From VAZQ01 sp963840535 (GTDB lineage Bacteria; Pseudomonadota; Alphaproteobacteria; Rhizobiales; Xanthobacteraceae), in the NCBI GenBank assembly GCA_963840535.1, contig CAWIZJ010000068.1:37842-101841 (forward strand): a DNA stretch of 64,000 nt, given 5' to 3'. The position numbers and the translations under genes were made by a program. Below are positions 47,460 through 56,449 of this stretch, piece by piece (the first letter of the stretch is position 1; each line of letters starts with the position of its first letter). The notes beneath the pieces are model-generated. The model ran no database searches, was not told where the DNA came from, and saw nothing but the letters and a program-made list of their open reading frames with translations.

Positions 47460-48290
47460 TCAATCATCTCGTCGGCGCGAAGCAGGAATTCGCGGCTGAT
47501 CGTCAGTCCCAGCGTTTGCGCTGCCTTGAGATTGACGACGAGTTCGAACTTGCTCGGTTGCTCTATCGGTAATTCGGCGGGATTTGCGCCTTTGAGAATT
47601 TTGTCAACGTAAGAAGCGGCGCGCCGGAACAGATCAGGCAGGCTTGCCCCGTAGGAAAGAAGGCCACCGGCCTCCACGAACTCCGCCTCCGGGTGCACGG
47701 CAGCAAGCTTGTTGTTGAGCGCTAGCATTACGATCCGGTGACGCAGACTGAACAAAAACGCATCATTCAGCGTGATCACCCCGTTGGCTTGCCACTCGAC
47801 CATCACAGCGAAGGCGCGCGGCAAATCGTCAACGCTTCGTGCCTCGAATTTCCGCACGGTGAGACCGAGGGTTACCGCCCACCTTTTCCACCTCATGCAG
47901 GTACGGTCGAGTGGTCGGATTGTCTGGGTGTGCAAGAAAACGACAGGAATAGCGGCGGTCGCGGCCTTGGCAGCCTTTGCGGTGGTCGAGCCATCCACCG
48001 CGATGACATCCATGTTCAAGCGCACCAAGTCGGCCGCAAGTCCGCCCAGACGATCCAAAGCGCCGGCAGCGTAGCGCTGTTCGATGACGATGTTTCGGCC
48101 CTCCACGTAGCCAAGCGCGCGTAAGCCATCGCGGAACGCATTGAACTGCTTTTCGTTTGGGCTCGCGGCCCGTAAGTACCCAACCCGGGCGATCTTCGAC
48201 TGCCGGCTGCGCGCTCGCGGCGCGCGGCCATGCGACCGCCGCGCGGCCCAGTGTGAATATGAATTCTCGCCGTTGGATGTGGATTGCCAT
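47456..48290 (-). pseudogene. ABC_sub_bind substrate-binding protein, internally deleted and frameshifted
   Basis: The N-terminus MAIHIQRREFIFTLGRAAV lies in a different frame from SKIARVGYLRAASPNEKQFN and the rest, so there is a shift near 48190. After AAIPVVFLHTQT about 70 residues of the usual family core (the DPVxxGLV and RPGGNxTG segments) are missing and the sequence resumes as TLGLTVRKFEARSVDD. The end LLRADEMIE is intact. It is a third decayed copy of this family in 8 kb. Confidence 0.75.
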
Positions 48291-48405
48291 GCGACCCTCC
48301 CGCCGGAGGTCGTGTGCATGCAATAAAGGGGACGATATCACGCTTTAGCGAAGGAACGAACAATACTTTTGCGCTGCGAAAGTCTTGAGCCGCCCATGTC
48401 TCAGT

Positions 48406-48506
48406 TGGGTCATGAACGGCCCAAAACGCATCGTCCGCACCGAGTCCGGTCTACCCCCAAACTGCGGACATTCGCAGGCGTGGTTGCTTGGTCTCTTCCG
48501 TGCCAC
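48406..48506. repeat. Dispersed repeat, uninterrupted copy
   Basis: Near-identical to 45806-45898 and continues into cttggtctcttccgtgcca, which is also seen at 31280-31300. The left neighbour atgtctcagt resembles the left flank of the IS1111 element (atgtctca), consistent with an empty target. Confidence 0.72.
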
Positions 48507-48624
48507 GAGCGGCTGTGAGCAATCGCAGCAAGGCAGCCTCTCCATTCGATCGCCTCGCGTCGTCGGGACTGCGGTGTGGGGCTAGGGAGCTGGCCGTTTG
48601 CCCGCAAGTGCGTCCATACCCCAA

Positions 48625-49159
48625 TCACCTCGGCGCCTCGTCGATCTTGTCGTAGTACTTCTTGACCAGATCGATATTGCTGGGAAATTGAATGGGGTCG
48701 GCGGCCTTGAAGAGCTTCGTTGAGCTCTTCGAGCATTTGTTTCTTTTCATCGTCCGGGATCGACTTGTCGGCGGTCACGGTCTCGATCTCCTTCTTGATC
48801 GAGACCGACGGCTCGGTGAATGCCTTGGTCTTGGGATCGAAGCCGGCCATCACCATGGATATATTCTCGACGACCTCGTCATACTCGGCGAAGTCCTTGA
48901 AGCCATGCTTCCTGGCGACCGTCTCGAGCTCGGCCTGAAGCTGCGGGGGAAGTTGTTCCATGGTCGCGCCCTGGATCTTTCCGAGCGTCATCGACATGTC
49001 CTTCTGGGCGGCAATGAAGCCAAGGACCTGTTTCTCGGTGAGCCGGATCTGCTTGACGACGGGCTGAACCGCCGATTGCGCTGCGGCGGCCGTGGTGGAC
49101 AGCGGCACTAGCATGAAGGCCAGGGCGGTCGCGTACGCGGCGCAAAGCATGGGCGGCAT
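48625..49159 (-). CDS. Periplasmic protein of unknown function, frameshifted near the end
   Basis: About 177 residues starting MPPMLCAAYATALAFML with a signal peptide (cut near AAAAQ). The mature part is helical and charged: IRLTEKQVLGFIAAQKDMS, FKDFAEYDEVVENISMVMAG and SIPDDEKKQMLEELNEAL. The frame changes near 48705; the true end reads DPIQFPSNIDLVKKYYDKID then EAPR and a stop. It resembles a group of small Rhizobiales exported proteins without a known role. Confidence 0.65.
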
Positions 49160-49212
49160 GACACGGACCTCGCTCGTTGGTTCGGGACGGCTGGCGACGG
49201 CGGGCCCGCTAG

Positions 49213-50045
49213 GGCTGTCCTCAATTGAGCCAAATAATGAGGATAGAGGCAGCATAAACTCCTGCAAGGAAATTTGTAGCGCGTGGCGATGGCGCGGAAT
49301 TGCTTCAGCTTGCAGAAGAGGTTCTCGACGAGATGGCGCGCGGCAAAGAGCTCCCGGTCGTAGGGACGCGGGCTCTTGGGCCAGGCATGGATGGAATAAC
49401 CGGCGTCTTGCCGGCGCTCAGGAGCGGCTCGATCACCCGCTTGTCGGCATCGAAGGCCTTGTCGGCCAGGAGGATGTTGGCCTGCATCTGCGGTAGCAGA
49501 ACGTCGGCACCGTCGAGGTCGTGGGCTTGGCCCGGCGTCAGCAGAAAGGCGAGAGGGTTGCCCAGGGCATCGACCAAGGCGTGGATCTTTGTGCTCAGTC
49601 CGCCTCGGCTGCGCCCGATCGCTTCGTCGGCCTGGTAGTTTTTTTGGGTGCTCCAGTGGCGTGCTGGTGCGCTCGCACGATAGTGCTATCGATCATGGCG
49701 TATTCGTTGTCCGCATCGGCTGCCAGCACCTTGAACACCTTCTCCCAGACCCCGCTCTTGGCCCAGCGACTATGCCGCGTGTGCACCTGCTTCCAATCTC
49801 CGAACCGCACGGGCAAGTCCCGCCAGGGAATACCCGTCCGATAGCGATAGAGCACCGCCTCTACGAACAGCCGATTGTCCTTCGCCGTTACGCCAACATG
49901 GCCATCACGGCCTGGAAGCAGGTCCTTAATCCGATCCCACTGGTCGTCACGAATGCCATAGCGGCGCATGGGTCAGCCTCCGAATCAGCTGACCCTCCAT
50001 AATCATCAGGATTCCAACTTGGGAATCGTTAATTGAGGACAGGCC
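49213..50045 (-). mobile_element. IS5-family (IS427 group) element with CTAG target duplication
   Basis: Ends GGCTGTCCTCAATT (from 49213) and AATTGAGGACAGGCC (to 50045) are inverted repeats with one base difference in length. CTAG occurs at 49209-49212 and 50046-50049, the 4-base duplication usual for this group. Size 833 bp. Confidence 0.9.
49230..49969 (-). CDS. IS427-group transposase read through a slippery A7 run
   Basis: Starts MRRYGIRDDQWDRIKDLLPG. The first frame ends soon after HATGAPKK. At the run of seven A (minus strand; 49639-49645) a -1 shift continues as KKNYQADEAIGRSRGGLSTK, as expected for programmed frameshifting in this group. DDE residues are in YAMIDSTIVRAHQHA and ILLADKAFDADKRV. 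A further, unplanned shift near 49385 is needed to reach DRELFAARHLVENLFCKLKQ with the final Glu. This copy may be defective. Confidence 0.8.
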
Positions 50046-50155
50046 CTAGCAGGGTGCGGAAAAACTCAATTTACGTGGTGATTTTGGTGTGACGGTGTGA
50101 TTCCGTAGATCAGTGATTCTGTGCATTCGGAGCCTCCAGTCGAAAGAGCGGAGCG

Positions 50156-50803
50156 ATGCGCGGCAAAGATCAGCGATCGGAAGTTCTTTTCAGTTACGTT
50201 TCTTTGGAGACGCGGATTCCGGCGGACCATCCTCTGCGAGCGATCCGCGAGATCGTGGACGAAGCGCTGCAGAAGTTGTCGCCGGCCTTCAGCAGGCTCT
50301 ATGCGCGCGAAGGACGACCCTCGATCCCGCCAGAGCGACTGTTGCGAGCGCTCTTGCTGCAGGCGTTCTACACGGTTCGGTCGGAACGACAGCTGATGGA
50401 GCAGCTCAACTATAATCTGCTGTTCCGCTGGTTTGTCGGCCTGTCCACCGACGATCCGGTGTGGGACGCTACGGTGTTCTGCAAGAACCGGGACCGGCTG
50501 CTCGACGGCGATATTGCGCGCCGGTTCATGACCGCGGTGCTGAACCTGCCGCAAGTCAGTCAGCTGTTGTCGAGCGAGCATTTCTCGGTCGACGGCACGC
50601 TGATCGAGGCCTGGGCCAGCATGAAGAGTTTCGTCCCGAAGGACGGCGGCGGTCCGCCGGCGGCGGGCGGAGGGCGCAATGCCGAGCGCGACTTCCATGG
50701 CGAGAAGCGCTAGAATGCCACGCATTCCTCGACCACCGACCCCGATGCTCGGTTGTTTCGCAAAGGCGCCGGCAAGGAGGCCAAGCTCTGCCACATGGGG
50801 CAC
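50156..50803 (+). pseudogene. IS5/IS1182-like transposase with internal stop, truncated
   Basis: 186 residues open from MRGKDQRSEVLFSYVSLETR, with PERLLRALLLQAFYTVRSER and FSVDGTLIEAWASMKSF (first Asp). An in-frame TAG at 50711-50713 replaces a Ser codon in the motif EKRSNATHxSTTDPDA, which continues in frame as NATHSSTTDPDARLFRKG. The signal ends at KLCHMGHHED, where the sequence changes to part of a metallo-hydrolase gene on the other strand. Two of the catalytic residues are gone. Confidence 0.8.
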
Positions 50804-50974
50804 CACGAGGACGGCGTCTCGCTCGCCGTGGATGAGCGTCGACGAATTTGCCACCCACATCAGCTCTTCCTTGCCGGCTGGCAGATCACGAGTAAGACCA
50901 GGGCGCCTTATTGTGAGCACATCCCAGCTCAGGCCAGCGCCAGCGGTTTCAATTGCAGTCATCATTGTCTCCAT
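50804..50974 (-). pseudogene. Metallo-beta-lactamase-fold hydrolase, N-terminal fragment
   Basis: Minus strand reads MTAIETAGAGLSWDVLTIRR then PGLTRDLPAGKEELMWVANS and STLIHGERDAVLV, the usual first 55 residues of a family of MBL hydrolases (normally continuing DTFLT and then the HxHxDH site). The rest was lost where the degenerate transposase adjoins at about 50803. It lies downstream of another intact MBL gene on the same strand. Confidence 0.7.
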
Positions 50975-51107
50975 GGCTATTTGCGTAAAATGTCCGATGC
51001 GAGTTTTAATACCGTGTATCTGTTCGCCCGGTGTTGTGATGGCGGCGCCTGGCGTCACGAGCGGAAATCTTGCCCCAGGCCGCCCAAGCCTCGCTGGCTC
51101 GCGCCGC

Positions 51108-52115
51108 TCAATGGGGCGCGGCGTAAAGGTAACTGGCGGACAAATCGACAAAGCCGGCCTGCTGCAGATCGGGGAAAGCGGCTTTTAGGTTCTCGCTGTA
51201 GGTTTTCGCGTCGGCGGCAGCCGCATGGATCTCCTTGGCGCGCTTGACGTAGGTCATCGTGCTGTCGATCGCGGAGCGGTCGACCGGCGTGTCATGCCCG
51301 ATGGTGATCGTGTCGTAGCCTTGAAGCGCCTTGAGCGACTCGAGAACGATAATCCAGTGATCGAAATGATTCGCACCGGTGAAGGCGTGTTGGTTCGGTG
51401 AAAACACCAGGTCGAACGCCATCAACACTTTTTGCTCGGGCAGCAGAGCAGCGAGCTGCAAATCCGATTCGGCGTCGACGAACCGCTTGAAGTCATAGGT
51501 GACGCCGTCAATTCGTTGCAGACCTTCGGTGATCGTCTCCTTCGGCACGGTGACCTTCGTCGCGGCCTTGTCGCCGTAAGTCCGGCGCAGGCCATCGAGC
51601 CTCGCCGGGCCTCTGGCGCGGACCTGGTCGGCGATCCCGTCCAGGGCGAACACTCGGGCGTCGGGGAAACGCTCGGTCAGAACCTGAAGACCGCCCCAGT
51701 GATCGGTATGCGCATGCGAGAGAATGATCCGATCGATGGGCTTGCCGAGCGTCTGCACGTATGACGCAACTTCGTCGGCATAGGGCAGCAGGAGCTGACC
51801 ATCGAAGATGACGACCGCATTTGGCCCCTCGATCATCTGCGTATTGACCTGAAGGCCGTCGGCGGGGCTGAGGTAAGAATGAATTTTGACGGGTCCGAAC
51901 TGGCTTACCAGGATAGCCCCCATGCGGCCCGGCGCCGCGGCATCATTGGTCCAGGACGCCCCACTGTTCTGCGCCAGTTGAGGGTTCGGCGCCGCGGCGG
52001 CCGACAGGCGCCAGCCGACGAAGGGGAGCAGCGCGCCCGCAGCGAGCCGGAGAAACCGTGAACGGGACAGAGCGGCTTGCGACAAGCGCTGAGAACCTAA
52101 GTTACTTGACGGCAT
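51108..52115 (-). CDS. MBL-fold metallo-hydrolase, exported
   Basis: 335 residues starting MPSSNLGSQRLSQAALS, with an Arg-containing signal segment (SRSRFLRLAAGALLPFVGW). The metal motif is IILSHAHTDHWGGL, followed by VLMAFDLVFSPNQHAFTG and TITIGHDTPVD, giving the remaining ligands. The zinc/iron hydrolase fold is clear, but substrates range from lactones to thioesters. It is 15 bases downstream of the dehydrogenase gene, so it is in one transcript with it. Confidence 0.85.
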   Translation of the reverse strand: MPSSNLGSQRLSQAALSRSRFLRLAAGALLPFVGWRLSAAAAPNPQLAQNSGASWTNDAAAPGRMGAILVSQFGPVKIHSYLSPADGLQVNTQMIEGPNAVVIFDGQLLLPYADEVASYVQTLGKPIDRIILSHAHTDHWGGLQVLTERFPDARVFALDGIADQVRARGPARLDGLRRTYGDKAATKVTVPKETITEGLQRIDGVTYDFKRFVDAESDLQLAALLPEQKVLMAFDLVFSPNQHAFTGANHFDHWIIVLESLKALQGYDTITIGHDTPVDRSAIDSTMTYVKRAKEIHAAAADAKTYSENLKAAFPDLQQAGFVDLSASYLYAAPH

Positions 52116-52130
52116 TTCTCTTCTCCATGC

Positions 52131-53102
52131 CTAGACTCCGACAGCCTCCGCTGCTTGGCCGTCGAGCCAACGGCAGATGTTCGCGACCGTATCCTGGTAG
52201 AAGCGAGCGTAAAGGCCGCGGGAGACGTAGCCGATATGCGGCGTTGCCAGCAGGTTCGGCAGCGCGCGGAACGGATGGTCGAGCGGCAACGGCTCCTGGT
52301 CGAAGACATCGATGGCGGCGCCGGCGATCGTCTTAGCTTTAAGCGCCGCAACGAGATCTGCCTCGACCACGATCGGTCCGCGCGACGTGTTTACCAGGCG
52401 CGCCGTCGGCTTCATGAGCGCTAGTTCCGCCGCACCGACAAGGCCGCGCGTCCTGCCGCTGAGCACCAGATGGATGGAGACGACATCCGCCTCTTGGAAC
52501 AGCTCGTCCTTCGAGACGAGTGTGGCGCCCACTTCAGCCGCGCGCTCGGTCGTGAGATTCTGGCTCCAGGCGATCACCTTCATACCGAAGGCGTTGCCGA
52601 TCTGTGCCACCGCACCGCCGACGTTGCCGAGACCCAGGACACCGAGCGTCCGCCCGGCCATGTCATCACCGACCGACTGCTGCCATCCGCCGCCGCGCAG
52701 CGACGTGTTCTCGGCGACGAGATTGCGGGCACTGCCCAGGATAAGTGCCCAGGTCAGTTCGATCGTCGGCGCCGAGGTGTAGCCCGTATGAACGACCTGC
52801 ACGCCCCGCTCTTCTGCAGCCTTGAGATCGATCGAGGCATTCCGGGTCCCCGTCGAGGCGATCATGCGGAGCTTGGGCAAGCGCTCGATGATGGTACGCG
52901 TCATCGGCGTGCGCTCCCGCATGACGCAGACGATGTCGAATGGCTGCAGGCGCTCGACGACGGCGTCGGAGTCCGCGAGATGGTCGTTAAATACGGTGAC
53001 GGTCGCCCGCGCATCCAGCACCGACCAGTCCGCGAGCGAAAGAGCGACGTCCTGGTAGTCGTCCAGGACGGCAATTCTGAAGCGCTCCTGCTTGGAAGAC
53101 AT
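52131..53102 (-). CDS. D-2-hydroxyacid dehydrogenase family protein
   Basis: 323 residues starting MSSKQERFRIAVLDDYQDVA. The NAD-binding loop is GRTLGVLGLGNVGGAVAQIG; catalytic Arg and Glu are in LVNTSRGPIVVEADL and AIDVFDQEPLPLDHPF, and the His in LATPHIGYVSRG. It converts 2-oxo acids and D-2-hydroxy acids, or is related to phosphoglycerate dehydrogenase. It stands between two MBL hydrolase genes on the same strand, suggesting a short pathway in which a hydrolysed ester or lactone yields a hydroxy acid. Confidence 0.88.
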   Translation of the reverse strand: MSSKQERFRIAVLDDYQDVALSLADWSVLDARATVTVFNDHLADSDAVVERLQPFDIVCVMRERTPMTRTIIERLPKLRMIASTGTRNASIDLKAAEERGVQVVHTGYTSAPTIELTWALILGSARNLVAENTSLRGGGWQQSVGDDMAGRTLGVLGLGNVGGAVAQIGNAFGMKVIAWSQNLTTERAAEVGATLVSKDELFQEADVVSIHLVLSGRTRGLVGAAELALMKPTARLVNTSRGPIVVEADLVAALKAKTIAGAAIDVFDQEPLPLDHPFRALPNLLATPHIGYVSRGLYARFYQDTVANICRWLDGQAAEAVGV

Positions 53103-53133
53103 CGCGTGCCTCCGGAGAGATGTCATCCGCTCG

Positions 53134-54163
53134 CTACCAGGCCCACTGGGCGGCTTCCCAGCGGTATGCCGTGTCGTGTCGGACGACATGTCCAATAGCC
53201 GGGAACGGAAAATGATAGCCCATCACCATGATCCCATCGGTCGCGACGCGGTCCAGAATGGCCTTGCGCGACTTGATCGCCTGCGCGGGCTCGTAGTCGA
53301 ACACCGGCGTCCAGTCGGGATGTTGGAGGCTCGTCACCGGGTTATGGGCGATGTCGCCCATATGCATGAACTGCTCCTTGCCCGAGGTGAACAGGATTGA
53401 GGCATGAGCCGGCGAGTGTCCCGCCGCCGCAACATAGTGCACGCCACTTGTGATTTCGCCGCCTTGCTGCACGAACCGGGATCGGTCGGCGACCGGTGGC
53501 AAGTTCTCTCGAGCTGCCCCAATCGTGGCCTTCTTGAACGGGTCGGGCATCGGCGAACTGTTGACCTCGCTTTCGTAACGGCTGCCGGTCCAGTAGTTCC
53601 ACTCCGTATCGACAAAGACGAACTGAGCCTTCGGAAACGCCAGCGCGCCCGATTTCGTCACCAAGCCGCCGATATGGTCCAGGTGACCGTGCGACGTCAC
53701 GACCAGATCGATGCTCTCTGGCGTGATTCCGGCCCGGCGCAGGTTCGCCTCGAAGCCCGGGAAAGCTGCCGAAGGATGGGCCGAGTTTCTCACCAAAGCC
53801 GGTATCGACAAGGATACGTTCCCGTCCCGTGTCGACCACCAACATGTTGTTCGTGACTTGGATCACCGGCTGCATGAAGTTTGCCTTCAACACCGGAGCG
53901 AGTTCAGCTTCAGAGGCGTTCATAGCGAAGATCGGCCAGATCGGAATCTGCCCATAGCCATCCGAGATCACGGTCGCCTGGAAGTCGCCGATCTTGAAGC
54001 GATAGAAGCCATTGCCGTTTTGGGGTTCCGCGCCGGCTTGACGGGCGTCCTCCGACTGGGCCAAGGCGGGGTTGAGCAACGGCGTTGCCGTTGCAGCAAC
54101 AGCCAGCCCGGCGCCGGCACGAAATACACTGCGACGGGTTAGGATCGTCGGGGACTTCGTCAT
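53134..54163 (-). CDS. MBL-fold metallo-hydrolase with Tat signal (frameshifted)
   Basis: About 340 residues starting MTKSPTILTRRSVFRAG; TRRSVFRAGAGLAVAATA is a twin-arginine signal. The metal site is DLVVTSHGHLDHIGGLV, then AAAGHSPAHASILF and MHMGDIAHNP. The signal changes frame near 53770-53800 (GEKLGPS to AAFPGFEANLRRAG), one base. It is the first gene of the minus-strand cluster and divergent from an AraC regulator, with about 208 bases between the two starts. Confidence 0.82.
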
Positions 54164-54370
54164 GTCTATCTCCAATGGGAAATGGGCGAACCTTTTGGAC
54201 GCGTAAAGTTCATTCATGTGCTTCAGCTGCTCGCTTGCCATGCTGCGTCTCCTCTCGTCGTGCAGGACCATGACGACGGTCAGCGAGGACTTGGGGCGGC
54301 GATGCCGCGGACGCTAGAGCGCAATCGTCCAGATCTTGTGCCCGATCGTCCGCGGACTTACGTAGCAAGC

Positions 54371-55327
54371 ATGGACATTCTCACCGACGTACTCGACCGC
54401 GTTCGTCTGAAAGGGACTCTGCTCTTCCACTACGAGTTCGGCCGCCCCTGGAGCGTGGCGCTGCCTCGATCTCCGGATGCCATCTTTCATTACCTCAGCC
54501 GGGGTTCAGCCAGCATCGCGCTCGAGGATGGACCAATGATTCAGATGGCCGAGGGCGATTTCGTCCTCATTGCCCGCGGCGAGCCCCATGTCCTCTGGTC
54601 GGGTCGCAGGACGAAGCCGGTTCGGCTGGCCGATCTCGATCGTTGGCCGGCGCATGTTGGCCTCGTCCGTCACGGCGGCGGGCGAAAACCGTTTTCGACG
54701 ATGATCTGCGGTCGCTTCAGCCTGTTGCGCCCATCACCGAGCAACGTGCTGAAATTGCTACCACCGGTCCTGCACTTGAGGCCCGCGGCGGATCGAGGCT
54801 GGCTCGAGACGATCCTGCAGCGGATGGTAGCCGAGGCAGCGCTCCAGCGTCCCGGCCAGCTCGCTGTGCTCTCGCGAATGACCGAGGTGCTCTTTGTCGA
54901 GGTGCTGCGCAGTTGGATTAAATCCCTTGGTCCCGGCGAAGGTGGGTGGCTCGGTGCAATTGCGGATCGGCACATCGGCAAGGCGCTTCAGCTGATCCAC
55001 GAACACCCCGAACACCCGTGGACCCTTGGCGCGCTGGGGCGCCATGTGGGGCTCGGCCGCTCGGCCTTCGCGGCTCGCTTTACCAGGCTCGTCGGCCAGC
55101 CTGTGTACCGTTACCTCGTCGCGCGTCGGATGGACGAGGCCGCACTCATGCTCGAATCGGGCGACGACGCCATCGCCCGGATTGCGACCCGCGTTGGCTA
55201 TGAGACGACGACGGCTTTTTCTAAGGCGTTCAAACAACACTACAGCTTCTCTCCCGGCCGTTACCGGGCACGCAACGGCACAGGGCCACTCAGCTCACCG
55301 CATCCGCATGTTAGTGCTTCGCCCTGA
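54371..55327 (+). CDS. AraC-family transcriptional regulator
   Basis: 318 residues starting MDILTDVLDRVRLKGTLLFH. The N-terminal cupin-like domain (AEGDFVLIARGEPHVLW) matches the AraC_binding_2/cupin_6 group. The C-terminal helix-turn-helix pair is LGALGRHVGLGRSAFAARFT and IARIATRVGYETTTAFSKAF, ending with FSPGRYR. It is divergent from the MBL/dehydrogenase cluster, which it likely controls. A longer frame exists upstream but the family sequence starts here. Confidence 0.9.
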   Translation: MDILTDVLDRVRLKGTLLFHYEFGRPWSVALPRSPDAIFHYLSRGSASIALEDGPMIQMAEGDFVLIARGEPHVLWSGRRTKPVRLADLDRWPAHVGLVRHGGGRKPFSTMICGRFSLLRPSPSNVLKLLPPVLHLRPAADRGWLETILQRMVAEAALQRPGQLAVLSRMTEVLFVEVLRSWIKSLGPGEGGWLGAIADRHIGKALQLIHEHPEHPWTLGALGRHVGLGRSAFAARFTRLVGQPVYRYLVARRMDEAALMLESGDDAIARIATRVGYETTTAFSKAFKQHYSFSPGRYRARNGTGPLSSPHPHVSASP

Positions 55328-55449
55328 AAGCGACAGCTGCCGGCGTGCCGGCTAACCCTAGAAGCTCCTCGCTCGCCAGGAAGCGACGACGCTGCGGGGT
55401 TAGGTGCGATTATCAGTTCGGCGCACCTCATCTGGTCCAACTCTGGCGC

Positions 55450-55800
55450 TTCAGTGCGCTCGCGTTCCCCCAACGGAACCAACATCTTTCCAAAGTTTCT
55501 CGCCCTGAGCCTGATCGACGCCGATCTTGCTTGAGAAAGGCAATTTTGTCGGCACCGCCGGCCGATCCAACGACTGTGTGCCCCTTGAGCTTGGTAATCT
55601 GACAGACGACAGAACCAACGGCGCCCGCCGCGGCCGAGACAAACACCACGTCGCCGGGTTTCAAAGATGCGCTCCTCCACAAGCCCACCTAGGCAGTCAG
55701 GCCCGTCATACCGGCAACACCCAGATGAGCCTGAGGCGGCAGCCCACATGTATCGAGCTTCTGCAGAGTTCCGACAGGCGCATCTGGCCATCGAGCGCCG
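55450..55800 (-). pseudogene. Medium-chain NADP-dependent oxidoreductase (PTGR-like), decayed
   Basis: The minus strand keeps GLPPQAHLGVAGMTGLTA, then a stop and frame change, SLKPGDVVFVSAAAGAVGSV and ITKLKGHTVVGSAGGADKIA, the nucleotide-binding core of this family. The C-terminal residues NFGKMLVPLG follow almost directly, so about 130 residues are missing. Stops, shifts and the deletion show it is dead. Confidence 0.75.
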
Positions 55801-56449
55801 GCGAGGCGGTGCCGATCACGCCAGCACAGCTCGGCTACCTTCTCGAAGGGATCCGACTGGCGAGCACCGCAGCGGACCTGGCGGCCTGAGATCGCGGGAT
55901 AGGTTGCAGTGAGTCAACTTGCGGCAAAACGCGCAGCTTCACCTCGCTTCCAGAGACCGTACAGTTGCGCGGATGGACATCGATCTCACGGCACTGCCGA
56001 CGGACACAGAAGCGCTTCCAGGGGCGGGGGGTGCAATAAGAGTTCGTGGAGATTGCCCCGCCAGCTGCGCTGCAGTCGCGGCGCAGTTTACAAGGTGCTC
56101 GGGATGAAAGTCTGAATGGATGAATGGCATGCGGATGCAGAACGACTTCTGCAGGTAGCAACTACGAGGTTAGTCAGAGTCCGTTGTGGAGGCTGTAAGC
56201 GGCCGTTAGCCGTGTCAGGTGGCACTTCGGGAACGTGCCAGATCCGGAAGTCCTACCTCACTCGCCAGCCTCACCTGGAATCCCCGAGAGCGGAAATTTC
56301 ATGAGGAGTCCTGAGCCGCTGACAGTCTCGCCTCAATCGAATTCACCTGCCTTTCCTTTGTGATAAGCTCGGGCTGCTCGGAAAGGCGCACACGAGCCCG
56401 CCTGACAAGAGGCAGTCATGCGCCTCGAAGCAAACAGGGAAGAACTCCA
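55801..56449. other. Gene-free stretch
   Basis: No convincing gene on either strand; short frames only. The last 100 bases before 56450 should hold the promoter of the methanethiol oxidase gene. Bases up to about 55870 may be the far end of the decayed oxidoreductase. Confidence 0.5.

Noticed and set aside
50066..51151. 361-residue minus-strand open frame as one gene
   Set aside because: Only about 55 residues (50804-50974) match a protein family; the remainder is antisense to a transposase.
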